Assembly (NCBI GenBank): GCA_014529385.2 | Contig: CM043964.1 | Coordinates: forward strand, 3,964,997 to 4,028,996 | Direction: 5' to 3' | DNA length: 64,000 nt | DNA from: Adiantum capillus-veneris | Taxonomy: Eukaryota > Streptophyta > Polypodiopsida > Polypodiales > Pteridaceae | Part shown: positions 1 to 12,038 of the stretch, piece by piece | Layout of the letters: every line of letters begins with the position of its first letter | Numbering within the stretch: the first letter of the stretch is position 1 | The notes under the pieces: generated by a model | What the model saw: only the letters and a program-made list of their open reading frames with translations | The model's database searches: none | Told to the model about the DNA's origin: nothing | Made by a program: the position numbers and the translations under genes

Positions 1-2251
1 GGCATTCAAAAGGTTGAAATTATGATTGAGCATGAATTTTTAGTGCTTAGCTGGATTGAATTTTTTTCACTATAAGGAAAAATTATTTTTAGCATGCATG
101 TGGGCATCATCCTAAGCTACATTGACACTAAATTGATGCTTGGTTGATAGCGTGCATTACATTTTGGCCTTGGTACTGTCTGATACATTTTTAGTGCTTA
201 ATCTAAATGCAAAATCCTTGCATAGCACTAAGATTGGGCTTCTTGAATGACCATGGGATAGCAATAAAATTTGGGTTTGTGGTTTCTTGTGCATACTTTT
301 AGTGCTTGTTTTGAATGATCATATGCTTAAGAGCATGAATGGTTGAATTGTTTTGAGGGTTTGTGGGCAACAAGAACTTTCATTGATCCAAGAAGGGGTC
401 ATCATTGCTAAATATTGAAAAACTTGGCTATCTAGAGCCATTCCAATTCTTTGGATTAAAAATTATATACATGTTAGCTCATAGCTTGGTCTAAGTGAAA
501 TTTTTTAAAGAGCTTTCAAGTACAAAATTTGGCTATTAAGAGCCATTCACTTTCAATCCATCAAAAGTTGTAGTCATCTCTAGCTCATAGCTTTCTCTAA
601 AATTGTAATATTTCATGAGCTAGTTTCAATCAACTTTTTTGGAGAGCTTTAGAAATGTAAAATTTGGCTTTTAAGAGCCATATTGTTTTATTAAAAAGTT
701 AAATGAACACTACTTCATTAGCATGACCTACATTGCAAAATTTTATTTGGGCTAGTAATCAGTCAACTTTGAATCATACATGAGAGGTTGTAGAAATTGT
801 AAATTTGCTTATTTAGAAGCATTATCTCTCTCATTTTTTTTGTGTATGCATAGACTTGCTACTAACGAGCCTCATGTGCATAACCAAAGGCACTTTTTTC
901 CCTACGGTTTTTTTCCTTTGGCTTATCCGGGTATTTGAGACCCTAGCTTTAGGATTTCATTAATGTTTCTTTTGTGTATTTTTGTCTTTCAATTAATGGA
1001 TTTAGATCTTGTGTTCACACTTAGCTTCAAGAAGCTATAAATAAAAAGAATCAAGAGGCTTCTACCAAAGTGGATGCTCGCTCAAGGATACTCAAAAGAG
1101 CATGAATAGGTGAAATCCTTCCATGATATTGCTCTTTTGTTTTACACTCTTTGCATGCTTGGATTAAGTTAATTTGATTCTAAGTTATGGTTATTTCATT
1201 TTCAAAAACTATGCATACTAAAGTTTCAACACTTTGCTTTGTGAATATTAACTCATTAAAAAATTGGTTTTATGTGTTCTAATCATAGGTAATTGGGCTT
1301 GACCTTATGTTAGTGTAGGACCATTTCTCATTAGTCCTAGACTCTTATGATAGTCTTAATACTCCATTCATTTTAAACATGACCTAGGGCTATGATTAAG
1401 AGTTAGTCCCTTATTCTATTTGCCAAAAACATCTCATGTTGGAATCAATAAAAAAGTGCTAAAAAATTAAACAATGAAGCAAAAAAGTATCAAGAAAAAG
1501 TAGCAAAAATGCTACTAGACACATGAAAAAAACTGTTCTATTTTGTCTTTGTGAGGCCTAGCGCCTTATGGGAACTTGGTAGAGGAGGGGAACCACCTTT
1601 GCTCACTTGATCAAGTCCCGAAACTGATGCCCTAGGACTGATAGGGGTTAGCCATTGCCTTTGTAGGATAGTAGATGCTTGGAACACCTTCTTGAGGGTT
1701 AAAGAAGCCGAGAGTTGCATCTAGACTTGCCTTGGGGTGCTATCCTTGTATCGTGCTTTACTTTTTTCTATGAATGACAAAAACAAACTTCCATGAGCTT
1801 CAAAAAGCTGTGACAATGTACTAATAGATCAAGATCTTTTTTATATCCCTTAGAGATGATAGACTTGGATGATTTATTAAGATTGATCATATAGCTTTTA
1901 GGCTAGTAGGTTTATGAACTTGCATTAGCCTAGGGTCATAATTGATTGCTTGTGTTTCATGCATAAAACTGAAATTCTGAGTAGTTTAATCTTCACAATA
2001 GTATATATGTTTTTTTGCTTTATGTTGTTTAGTTTTTTACTATGATTGACCCATCTTTTAGAAGCAAAAATTCACTTTGCATGATTGTTCAATGTACTTC
2101 ATGTTTTATTTATCCTTGTTGGCCTTTAATACTCATTACTTCTTCTTATGGTTTGCAGCTCAACATTCTTCCATGTACTTGTTTTCACCCATGTCACCAT
2201 GCTCTTCTTCAGCGGCACACGAGGACGTGTGCCAAATTAGGAAGGGGGGAA
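1..2251 (+). mobile_element. 3' internal region of an LTR retrotransposon (non-coding)
   Basis: No credible coding frame is visible. The stretch ends in a purine tract (about 2239-2251, AGGAAGGGGGGAA) directly before a TG-starting LTR. The same ending, a GAGGACG box followed by GGAAGGGGGG and ATGTTA, occurs at 32341-32376 in the intact 9.3-kb element. I infer the 3' non-coding tail of a related Athila/Tat-like element whose coding part lies outside the window. Confidence 0.5.
410..830. repeat. Four decayed repeats with a TGGCT/AGCCA dyad
   Basis: A motif of the form AAATTTGGCTNTTAAGAGCCAT recurs near 423, 527, 663 and 804, spaced 104-141 bp. Between copies, fragments such as 'agctcatagcttt' and 'gagcttt' also recur, so these are old tandem units of about 100-140 bp. 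The dyad TGGCT...AGCCA is the best preserved part. Confidence 0.5.
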
Positions 2252-2928
2252 TGTTAGCAACGGCTAACACATGTTACACCGATTATGCATCGAACGAGGG
2301 ATTTGCTATGGATGTGCACAATATCTCCTATCCACATTGTATAATGTCTTGGGCTCATTGTGAGTTCCCAAATTGTATATGCTAGCTAGAGGGCTCAAAC
2401 TTAATCCCATAGTAGAAAATATTGTAGTGCAAGCCTTTATAAAAAAGCCTTTATTCAAGGAGGCTTCATTCTTGAGTATCCATTCTAATTAGGTTGATTA
2501 AGCTGGTTCTTAATCTCGTGATTAGTGTATGTGCCCTATTGTTTGCTTGTGTGTGGATGGGTTTAATGAAACTCAAGCACCATTCACCTTGTGTGTGTAA
2601 CTTTTGATGAAGTGCCTTGATTGTCATGTGGTAATTGGAGAGGCCAACACCATTGTAATTAGTGTGTGTTTTTTGTGAGTTCTCTTTGAGATTCTAGTCT
2701 ATGGAAAGTCAGACTTTGGTGGGCTTAATGTGTGTAGGTGATGCTTGATTGATGATGTGATTACAGTTAGTGATTGATGTCTTATCTCTATTTGCATTGG
2801 AAGAGCATTCTCTTGAATACTCTGATTTGATACATCCAATGATGCTTGCCCTAGCCAGGTTGGCGATCCTATGATTTATAATCTTGTTGTTCTTGGTTGA
2901 TTAGGTTATGCTACGATTTCCCCCAACA
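2252..2928 (+). repeat. Probable 3' LTR (about 677 bp)
   Basis: It begins TGTTAGCAACGG right after a polypurine tract and can end at CCCCAACA (2921-2928), giving TG...CA ends. The partner LTR is outside the window, so the right end is a best guess and the target duplication cannot be tested. Confidence 0.45.
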
Positions 2929-3389
2929 TCATCCTAGAGTGGAGAAGAGCGAGTTCTTTGCTCGGTCACTACAACACGTCACACAAAAATGGGTGCAGAT
3001 ACCGATGAGACAAATCTTATTTTATAAGTAAAATGCGCTAGAATAAGCATCAAAATACACGCCGATATCGTGTTGTCGGTATACGTACCGGTATAGAAAT
3101 TGTCGAAATACACGTTGTTACATGCACTAGAATACATGTGGTTACATGTGCCGATATTTTAATTTAATATACGGTTGTTCTGAGGCCCATACCAATGTGT
3201 GTATCGAATTTTGTATCAATGACCAAACCTGATTTTTTTTTTTTGGGCAGAGAGACCTGGGAACAACCCTCTTTGCCCAAAGGAAGAGTGCACACGCAAC
3301 TCACTCCACCTACAAGTTGACACTAAAGAGCGAGTGTATACAGATTAGCAAAATTGTAAAAAGAACAAAACCAGAAAATCAAAAGCATA

Positions 3390-3800
3390 ATCATGGCAAG
3401 TTTTCAAAAGCATAACCATAACGATGACTCTCAAATCATAGGTACAGCGGCATAAAGATGTTTTAGCCATAATTAAAACATGATTCAAAAACTACAAAAC
3501 CATGAACATAACCCACTTCCCATACCATAACCATTACCATGACTTGCTTGACATACCATAACCATAACAACCATACCATCATAGCAAAACCATAACCATA
3601 ACCATAATCTGATTGCCAAACCATAACCATCACATAATTGCCATACAACCATTGCAAAACCATGACTATAACTTGATTTCCAAATGCTAACCATACCATG
3701 ATTACCATACCATTATTTGCAAAACCATAACCATAACTTGATTGCAAAACCATGACCAAAACCTTTGTGCCATACCATAACCATAACCTCTGTGCCATAC
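3390..3800. repeat. Degenerate (A)ACCAT tandem array
   Basis: Repeats of the form CATAACCATAACCAT run through this stretch with unit variants AACCAT, ACCATG and ACCATACC, and interruptions such as 'tgattgcaaa'. Open frames across it only translate the repeat and are not counted as genes. Confidence 0.75.
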
Positions 3801-3882
3801 CATACTGTAACCATAAACATAAGCACTACAAAACTCTACATACAAACAATCATTGAGTAAGACTGTATTAAGAAGACTACAG

Positions 3883-5134
3883 CTACAAAAAGGATAGTAC
3901 CAAGAATATTGTATTAAGATGACTGAGTGAAACTTTATCAAGAAGACCCTCCTGGTAATGCCTCCCAGTCGACATCCTCTCCTCCTCCTGCAGAGCTGGG
4001 TCAAAAGTAGCCACAAGTCTATGCTTGTACCCATACTTCTTCTCTCGGTGTATCGAAAGGCGCTTCACGAAAACTTCCTGAAAAATTATGGTTTAATCAT
4101 GAGATAAATCTTCAAACAACATATATATTCTCAACAATGCAAAGCATACGTACAATACTTACAAACTCATGTCAAAGTGTGTCATAGCCTTCACTCCCAA
4201 GACCTGACGCTCTAGCTCCAGCAGACTCCAAACGTGCTTTGGCTGTATCTCTCTACTACTGAAACCTGTTAGGATTGTCTTGTGTCTCTCCTGCAATATC
4301 CCCCTACTCCTCTGCGTCTAACCATGCCGGCTTTGGACTGGCCGAATTTTACCTATCTCTCACCTTTGACCGATGGTGTGACATTGTCGCCTTTTCCATG
4401 CCCAAAATCCATCCATTCAAGACTGCATCGTACCCCTCTATCAACATGTACTCTCCTTGAATGGCCTCGATGATGTAACTCTTTCTTTCATCCTTGATAT
4501 TATCCCAAAACCCATAAAAGAGTGACCAAACTGAATTGTACAGAGCTGTCGAATCCTCTATCACATGATGGCCTTTTCGAACCTATTCACCACAACAACC
4601 CCATCCCTACTCTTGTACACCTTGCTAGGATCATGCTTGTGTGATACCCAAGGTGTACGTGGTGTGCCAATCAGTCAACTATCTACTGAAGAGATTGGTC
4701 GATGCTCTCTTGGTGGTGTGGACACATTAGTAGAATCTAGAGAACGATGCCTACCTTGTCTCAAGGATGAACCACCCATTGCTGTAGGGGACACACTAGT
4801 CCTAGGCATAGGGGGCAAGGTGTGGGGCCGGTTGGTGTAGGGACCACACTAGTCCTAGGCGTAGGGTCGGCCATAGTAGGTCTAGAGGAACCTGTTGCAC
4901 AAAGGTGTGGGGCCGGTTGGTGTAGGGACCACACTAGTCCTAGGCATAGGGTTGGCCATAGTAGGTCTAGAGGAACCTACTGCACAAATGTTCTGTGACA
5001 TCGCAATCTACTCTGGTGTGAACTATGTCAAAAAGGAGCCCATCTGCTCGAGTGACATACCGACCAGAGTGATAGGACAACTAAAACTAGGAGAGTTTGT
5101 ATCATCATCATCGGACATGGCTACAAATACATAA
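3883..5134 (-). pseudogene. Possible second CACTA gene remnant (unrecognised protein)
   Basis: Three minus-strand pieces lie in transposon order: an acidic start MSDDDDTNSPSF near 5117, a middle piece (4564-4349) containing SVWSLFYGFWDNIKDERK, and a basic piece (4068-3883) containing KRLSIHREKKYGYKHR. They are separated by stops and by an 85-bp tandem duplication that shifts the frame. I do not recognise the protein. By position, downstream of a TNP2 relic inside CACTA ends, it may be the accessory gene such elements often carry. The link rests on context, not on a domain match. Confidence 0.35.
4817..4986. repeat. 85-bp tandem duplication (2 copies)
   Basis: The block starting AAGGTGTGGGGCCGGTTGG at 4817 recurs at 4902 with few changes. 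The period of 85 is not a multiple of three, so the duplication shifts any frame reading through it. Confidence 0.85.
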
Positions 5135-5486
5135 ATAACACCCACAAAATACATTAGTTTATAGAAGAAACTCTTAATCAATACACATATAAATAAACCA
5201 AGCTGCAATACAAATGAATGAATCTAAAGTGTATTGCTGACTATTAAAAAGAATTTTACAAAAGAGTTCTTAGAAAAAATCATTAGTTAATCTCTCATCT
5301 TCTATGAGATCTGATGCACAAAAGATTACTATCTCAATCTGTACTTCTGCATCTTCATCATCAAACTCTACTTCTTTGTCGCTCTCCGCATCAGCTTCAG
5401 TATTTGACACCTAATATCTAGGTTCAGGCATATGCTCACCACTGACTTTTGCAGAGATAAATTTTCCTTGTGTGTCCTCTCTATAT

Positions 5487-6289
5487 CTATTTGATCCACA
5501 ATCGGGACACTATTCCAAATGCATAATCATTGCAAAAAAGTATATGATCATTAGAAAATGCAATTATTTTAGGATAGTCCAAGCCCAAATTAGTAAGAAG
5601 CTTTTTAGCGGCTAGATGCGTAGGGGGCATGTGATTCCCTTCTGCCAAGATTTTCTCATTGAGAAACATGTCATTACATGAACAAATTAGCCCCTTGATC
5701 ACATTATTGAATTGTAATTTGCATATGATCATGCTTAGGATACAATGTATTTACTTGAAAAGCTTTGTGATGGAGGCGTGAGACCACCCGTACACAGGCT
5801 GCAAATTAAGCATTGCCAAAGCGATACAGAGAACTGATATTTTTGCACCATTGTAAAACGGCATGCGTGCAAGAGTTTGCATCATCTCGCCCTCTTTATC
5901 GTTGCTATCATGCTGTTGATATGGACGGGATGGCTGAGTTGGTTGGCAGTGTTTCCTTGAATGTTGTCGGCCTCTATGTTCTCAATGATGGTATCCATGT
6001 CAAAGAACACATCTAATATTTGCTCCATCTCTACTTCTTGAAATGCCACATCAGGTATTGGTTGAGAGGACTTAGTCTATGGTTGTTCGTTTGAAAATCC
6101 TCTTCTCTGGGATGAAGTTGAAGCAATATCTACTTACGGAGTTTGCTCTATTATCTTTGGACCATGAGATCGATAACGTAGGTCTTGCAGTTTCTCTATC
6201 AAAAAGAGACCGTGATTGCGTATGTGTTGGTCGTATATTTTTTGTTTTGGAAAGATCTGATGCTTGCAATGCGCACAACGACACGCCAT
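5487..6289 (-). pseudogene. TNP2-type CACTA transposase, N-terminal remnant
   Basis: TNP2 transposases cut and join CACTA element ends in the nucleus. The start codon at 6289-6287 opens a frame beginning MACRCAHCKH followed by a QKIYDQHIRNHG segment. This frame stops near 6138 at a CCG|GTAAGT junction that looks like a splice donor. Further down the strand, around 5800-5900, a broken frame carries 'YNGAKISVLC...LNLQPVYGWSHASI'. The piece at 5732-5487 contains AEGNHMPPTHLAAKKLLTNL then LDYPKI and ND-ILF, which matches the conserved TNP2 block before its Cys motif. The catalytic half is absent and several frames are broken. Family assignment is from motif memory and is fairly secure; activity is excluded. 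Confidence 0.7.
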
Positions 6290-6369
6290 CCTATCGTCCA
6301 TACTTTATGTAGCAAAGATGAAACAAATAACTAAAACACTCTTGTTATAACTACACACTACTAACTACA

Positions 6370-6812
6370 TGACAATACATGACATCCTCACATTCTCTAG
6401 CCAGGTCCGATCCCCGCACACCTCAGTCTAGAGGTGCACGGAGATTAAGACCACAGGGTAATAATCTCGTCTTTATTGGTCAATGACTATATATTTGGGT
6501 TTTTGAAGTCTGTGTGCGCTTTTGAAGTCCAATTTTATTATTTTACTTCGTTTATCAATGTCTATTTGCATTTTGAAGTACACAAGTCATTTCCGAAGTC
6601 CATTTGTGTTTTTTCAACTATTTGCAACTAGCTCTAACAACCTCACATTCTCTAGTCATGCCTGATCTCCGCACACCTCGGTGTAGAGGTGCACGTAGAT
6701 TAAGACCGCGGGGTAATAATCTTGTATGTATGCCCGCTTGGAGTCCAGTTTATTGGTCAATGACTATATATTAGTGTTTTTGAAGTTTGTGTGCGCTTTT
6801 GAAGTCCAAATA
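6370..6812. repeat. Imperfect direct duplication, about 170 bp unit
   Basis: The block with 'cctcacattctctag...cgcacacctc...gaggtgcacg...gattaagacc...gggtaataatct...tattggtcaatgactatatatt' at 6386-6530 recurs at 6643-6810 with small indels. It leads directly into the CCTAA-type array. Confidence 0.75.
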
Positions 6813-6825
6813 CGTTTTGAAACCT

Positions 6826-7752
6826 ATAACCTAGCCTAACCTAACCTATAACCTAAAACTAACCCATAACATAACCTAACCAAAGTCTGTTTGCGTTCTT
6901 TGAAGTGCACGAGTGATTTTTTAAATCTGTTTACGTTTTTTCTACTATTTGCCGCTAGCTCTAACCTAACCTATAATCTAACATAACCTATAACTTAAAT
7001 GTAACCTAACATAACCTTTAACGTAACCTAACCTAATTGAAGCTCGTTTGCATTTTTTGAAGTACACGAGTCATTTTCAAACTCCGTTTGTATTTTTCCT
7101 ACTATTAATTTGCCGCTAGCTCTAACCTAACCTATCATCTAACCTAATTAACTTATAACCTAAACCTACCCTAGAATAACTTATAACCTAACCTATAACC
7201 TAAACTTGACTTATAATCTACCCTATAACTTAACCTAACTGAAGTCCGTTTCTGTTTTTTGAAGTACACGAGTCATTTTCGAGGTTCGTTTGTGTTTTTG
7301 CTACTACTTGTCACTAGCTCTAACCTAACCTATAACATAAACATTACTTAACTTAACCTAAACTTTTTCGTACAACTTAACTAACCTATAGCCTAAACCT
7401 GACCTAACATACAACCTAAGCTAACCTAACCTTTTATGTACAACCTAACCCAACCTAACCTTTACGTCGTACAACATATAACTGAAACCTAACCTAACAT
7501 AACCTATAACCTAAACCTAACCTAGCATAACTTATACCCGAACCTAACCTATAAGCTATAACCTAAACATAACCTAACCAAAGTCTATTTGCATTTTTTG
7601 AAGTACACGAGTCAGTTTCAATGCTTGCTTGAATTTTTTCTACTATTTGACGCTAACTCTAATCCAACCTATAGCCTAACTTATAACCTAATATAATCTA
7701 AAACCTAAACCTACCCTATAAGCTAATCTAACCTAACCTATAACATAACCTA
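6826..7752. repeat. CCTAA/CCTATAA/CCTAAA array interleaved with a longer satellite unit
   Basis: Runs of CCTAACCTAACC, CCTATAACC and CCTAAACC alternate with a unit of roughly 90 bp (key words 'tttgaagtacacgagtcatttt', 'ctactatttgccgctagctctaacctaacc'). The 'gaagt.cacgagt' word occurs near 6902, 7059, 7261 and 7601, with an early copy at 6575, so spacing is uneven because the short-unit runs vary in length. Confidence 0.8.
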
Positions 7753-7759
7753 ATCATTA

Positions 7760-8201
7760 GGGAAAATTTGGACTCACAAAGGGGCCTTATAAGGACTTTG
7801 ACTTCCTCTCTCATGTCCAAAACGGGCATGCGATAAATTTTTTGCAAATCAACTCTAAAGTTGGCGGAGATTTGACAATTAGAATCTACTCTTCAAGCTC
7901 TTTTTATTGATATATAGCACGCCATGAGATTCCTCATATTTTAAAAGATTCTATTTTTTATTCTCTTGTGATGTGACAACTCCGTTTAGAATCTAGAGAA
8001 TCAAAAATAGAATCTTTCAAAATATGAGGAATCTGGTGGCGTGATATATATCATTAGAAAGTTCTTGAAGAGGAGATTCTAATTGTCAAATCTCTGCCAA
8101 GTTTAGAGTTCATTTGTAAAAATTTTACCGCACGCCCATTTTGGACATGAGAGAGGAAGTGAAACTCCTTATAGGACCCCTTTGTGAGTCCAAATTTTCC
8201 C
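7760..8201. mobile_element. 442-bp foldback MITE with TA flanks
   Basis: The two halves are inverted copies of each other. The ends are GGGAAAATTTGGACTCAC and its reverse complement, and the arms of about 200 bp meet near 7975-7985. The element is bounded by TA on both sides (7758-7759, 8202-8203), which fits a Tc1/mariner-like target choice. It interrupts the CCTAA array. It has no coding capacity. A transcript through it would fold into a long hairpin. Confidence 0.8.
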
Positions 8202-8689
8202 TAAAAGACCATATTAGGTAAAGTGGGAAAATCCCAATTCCCAGGTTGGACAACTTTCAATATATCATGTATAAAATATAGAGATTTTGTCAAAAATTTG
8301 AGTTTTCTTTAGGTCTCATTCCACTTTATGCACATACAATACACAATGAAAAAAACTAAAATATCATGGTTTCAATCAATTGGATTATTAGGAGAGGAGT
8401 ATATTGCATCCATTATCGTTGTCTATGTTCTACTGTCCTACCTACAACTTATCTCAACATGGAGAGCTTGGTTTCTAGGTCCACCACTTGTCCAAGTTAA
8501 TGTAAAAGTGACTCAAGGTTCACAACTTATGAAAGCAAGGATCCATTGAGGAATACAATCCACTTGGCTATTTTTCCTTAATTTATTGCATGTGACATTT
8601 AAGCAAGGTCCACTTCTAATCTATAACTTCTTAATTTGAGGCATGGGGCATACATAAAATATGTAGCATATGCTCTATTGCCTCATAGG

Positions 8690-9335
8690 AAGGTTGGTTT
8701 CAAGGTGCACTTATCCATGCTAGCCTATCTTGGAGAAATGATGGAGCTTGCTTCTCTCCTTGTTTCAATGGAGACTAGCTTGGACAAGTGGTGGACCTTT
8801 GCTTCTCTCTATGTTTCAATAGAGTTAGCTTGGACAAGTGGTGATCTTGGAACAAAACCCCCATGTAAAACATATCATGGGTATTCCAAGTGATTAGAAA
8901 GATTACCATTTAAGATATAACCTTATAGGTTGGACAACTAGATCTTGGCTTGGAGAAATGGTGGACCTTTGATTCTCTCCATGTTTCAATGGAGTCTATC
9001 TTGGAAAAATGGTGGAGCTTGCTTCTGTCCATGTTTCAATGGAGCCTAGCTTGAATATTTGGTGGACCTTTGCTTCTCTCTATGTTTCAATAGAGTTAGC
9101 TTAGACACGTGGTGGATCTTCAAAATAAACCAACTACTATCAATGTTGCCTAGCTTGGACAAGTGGTGGAGTGTTTCTCTACTCCATGTTTCAATGGATC
9201 TTAGCTTGGACAAGTGTTGGACCTTAAAACAAAAACCCCATGTACAACATAGAATGGATTTTCTAGATTTCAATGGAGTTTAGATTTAACAAATGGTGGA
9301 GCTTGTCTTCATCCATGTTTCAATGAAACTAGCTA
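8690..9335. repeat. Minisatellite with a roughly 50-65 bp unit
   Basis: Units contain 'agcttggacaagtggtggacctttgcttctctccatgtttcaatggag' in many variants (near 8780, 8835, 8950, 9000, 9050, 9105, 9155, 9205, 9280). Open frames on both strands here simply read the repeat. Confidence 0.8.
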
Positions 9336-9338
9336 TAA

Positions 9339-9482
9339 CCTAACTTAAAACCTAAACCTAACCTATAACCTAACCTAACCTTTAACATAAACCTAACCTA
9401 ACCTAACCTACCCTAACGTATAACCTAACCTATAACTTAACATATAACCTATACCCTAACCTAACCTTTAACCTAAACCTCA
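9339..9482. repeat. Second CCTAA-type array
   Basis: The same CCTAACC, CCTATAACC and CCTTTAACC words as in the 6.8-7.75 kb array occur here. The minisatellite and MITE therefore sit between two blocks of one array family. Confidence 0.8.
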
Positions 9483-9514
9483 TCAATCGCATGATGATGA
9501 TGAGATGGTAACGT

Positions 9515-9690
9515 AATTTCAAACAAAATTTCTCCAAAGCATAATTTTAAAACAAAATTTTTCCATAGCATAATTTCTAAACAAAATTTCTCCAAAGCAT
9601 AATTTCAAAACAAAGTTTTCCCATAGCATAAGTTTAAAACAAAATTATCCTAGGGCATAATTTCAAAATAGAATTGCATAAAAATTTAAA
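9515..9690. repeat. Tandem repeat, about 37-bp unit, 4-5 copies
   Basis: The unit is ACAAAATTT(C/T)TCCAAAGCATAATTT with alternation of 'ccaaag' and 'ccatag'. It starts in AT-rich DNA just after the CCTAA block and fades near 9690. Confidence 0.75.
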
Positions 9691-9836
9691 GCATTAAAAG
9701 CCTAATGCATGAAATTTTATTTTGTCAATATACAATATAATTCTAAATTAAATAAAATTGCATAAAAATTTTGAGCATTCACATGCGGCCTATTTGAGGA
9801 AGAAAGGGTCTTAAAAACGTCTTCAAACTGGCAAAA

Positions 9837-9838
<2 letters not shown>

Positions 9839-9868
<30 letters not shown>
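9839..9868. repeat. (AC)n microsatellite
   Basis: About 15 uninterrupted AC dinucleotides near the right end of the CACTA element. Confidence 0.95.
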
Positions 9869-9870
<2 letters not shown>

Positions 9871-10614
9871 TGTTAGAGACATATACACACAAACCTACAA
9901 GTAAACTTGAAAAGAATCTCACCTTAATGATGGGAAGTAGTCCACAAGCAAGAATCTCACCTTTGGCAACTCGTTGGGCAATAGATCTGCAGCATGCGAG
10001 GAGGAGGAGAATGAGAAAAATGCACAAGGAAAGATTTGCAGGTTCTTTTTTTGCAGGGTCCACTGATACATGTACTGGCAAAGACATTGGAAAGTACCAT
10101 AATAGTTGTGGGTATAGGCATCGGAATTCAAAAATTAATTTTTTAACACAATTGATCTCCCTCCAGATCTACCTATACACATACCGACGCCCGCCATTGA
10201 CATCGGTAATTTTAATGGGCTCTTGTAGTGGATAAGTGTACGAGGCCACCTTTATGCTCGTTTGTTGCCATTGAACTAATCCGCTAATGTGCCATTGAAA
10301 TGTCTGCTAACATTTGTGTTTTTGTAAACAGGTGGTTGTTGGGTACCTTCACAAAGGTTAAATGGTCTAGCAAGTTGTGGTTTCTTGGTGATGGAGTGTG
10401 AGCGTCTACAACAACATTGCATCAACATTGATCTGGACAAGAAATTGTTTTTGGCACATATTCAACCACAACACCAGCTTCCTACTAGTCTAGGATCGAC
10501 TCATTATGTGGGTGAGGTATCTCATAGAGCACATTCACACCCACCCCCATCTCCTTTAGGACATCACCAAGAGTCAGTTATGCCATTTTCTCCTTGGTCA
10601 AAGCATATATAGGT

Positions 10615-10840
10615 GGTACCACTTTTGGGTGTCTTGGACACTACTTCAATTAGTACTTTGGGACCCCCATTCTCACACTTCATACAAAATATCAACTATC
10701 ATATTATATATCAATAGGTAGATCTTTTTAAGGAGAATCTAAAAGTATAAGGAGCACCAATTTTTATGTAAATTTGTGAAAATTTTACCGGTCCCCACTT
10801 TTTTCAAGTGGTAACACCAAAAGGTGCAAAAAGTGGTACC
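10615..10840. mobile_element. Probable 226-bp MITE with imperfect inverted repeats
   Basis: It opens GGTACCACTTTTGGGTG and closes with the inverse of GGTACCACTTTTTGCACC. About 50 bp of each end pair with mismatches, including matching ACTTTGGGACC and GTGGGGACC blocks. I see no clean target duplication, so family and exact borders are open. Confidence 0.5.
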
Positions 10841-11327
10841 ATTTAAACATGCTTTGAGCCTCCTCCTCTGAGTAGACCTCCAGCCATAGTTCCTGGTTGG
10901 CCAAGCTATGGTGGTCAACTATTTTATCATCCACTATTTCCCATATTGCCCATGGGGCCCCCACTTGCACATGCACACACCCCACTAGTGCAACCCACAC
11001 AGGATTTGTAGCCACCGGGAGCCTAGATCTCCACTTGTATTGATTACTGTTTATTAACTTATTTCTACGTATGGCACACTATGAACTTACTGGTTGGTCA
11101 TACTATGTTTTAATTTTTTCTCAATCTGATATGTGTTTTCTCTATGTTGTTTTTATTTTTGTAACTATGTTCCAATTTTTAAGGCAAGTCAATCGATGGT
11201 GGTTACTCTTTCAGTGTGTTTTTGTTCTTCGTAACACTTTAAGTGAAAATATTGTGGAGAACATGGTGTGAATGACCTTTAAAGTAAAGACGCTTGGGTT
11301 TTTTTATTAAATAGTCAGAAGAATAGC

Positions 11328-11722
11328 ATGTTTCATTCATTCATTCATGCACGAGTCTCTCCATTGAGTATCTATTTTCTAAAGTTATTCCTTGAGTTTT
11401 GTCTCATTCACATATTTACCATGCCTAGGGAAAATCACAGACAACGTGATCAGCATGGTCAACCCCCTCCCCGTATTGACCCCGTCAACAATGTGCACGC
11501 CACTTATATTCTCAATAGTGTATATGCTATGAATGCAGTATGCATAGTACAGAGTCCACACAACTACAAAGACTCTCTTTGTGCAGTCATCGAGGCCAAA
11601 AGCTCTATATTCCATGCCTTGCAAAACCTTGATTTCAATGCACATCCAACCAAAGGGGATATCGATCAAGTTGCCACACTAGCCAACAATGCAAGTATAA
11701 TTTGTGGGGGACATGGTCTTTG
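11328..11722 (+). other. Open frame of unknown meaning, upstream of a GA microsatellite
   Basis: A frame is open from 11328, with a more plausible Met at about 11421 (MPRENHRQRDQHGQPPP). It runs about 100 codons before entering the GA repeat, where it continues only as Arg-Glu alternation to 11867. I recognise no domain. Its last 80 bp (11643-11722) recur almost exactly at 21914-21993, so part of it at least is repetitive DNA. It could be a gag N-terminal fragment, but nothing in the sequence proves that. Confidence 0.25.
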
Positions 11723-11738
11723 CACACCACGGGAGCGG

Positions 11739-11762
11739 GAGAGGGAGAGGGAGAGGGAGAGG

Positions 11763-11842
<80 letters not shown>

Positions 11843-11966
11843 GGAGAGAAGAATAAGAAGAAGATGATGATGGAGAAGAAGAAGCTTGGGTGGTGTAGTG
11901 ATAGAACCATTTACTACTTTTTTTTAACACACATACAACCATTGTCAAAGAACACACATATCTGAG

Positions 11967-12034
<68 letters not shown>
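11739..12034. repeat. Two long (GA)n microsatellites
   Basis: GA-rich runs occupy 11739-11848 and 11966-12034, separated by about 115 bp. All long Arg/Glu or Ser/Leu frames across them are artefacts of the dinucleotide. Confidence 0.95.

Positions 12035-12038
<4 letters not shown>

Larger units (their letters stand above)
2967..10230 (-). mobile_element. Probable CACTA (En/Spm-type) DNA transposon, 7.26 kb
   Basis: The left end reads CACTACAACACG and the right end reads ...CTCTTGTAGTG, giving CACTACAA terminal inverted repeats. Subterminal motifs containing ACCGAT or ATCGGT occur near both ends (about 2998-3130 and 10118-10208). A TNP2-type transposase remnant lies on the minus strand inside. 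The 3-bp flanks are GGT and GAT, so the target duplication is imperfect. The interior is packed with tandem repeats and one MITE. It looks long dead because only the N-terminal part of TNP2 is recognisable. Confidence 0.6.

Noticed and set aside
3463-4034. Tyr/Gly/Met-rich minus-strand frames
   Set aside because: They read the AACCAT tandem array and shift frame between repeat variants.
6826-7752. True telomere or chromosome end
   Set aside because: The units are mixed CCTAA, CCTAAA and CCTATAA and not CCCTAAA, and the block lies between other repeats within a transposon.
8636-9283. Pair of plus-strand frames with similar protein sequence
   Set aside because: They overlap the 50-65 bp minisatellite and their similarity is that of the repeat unit.
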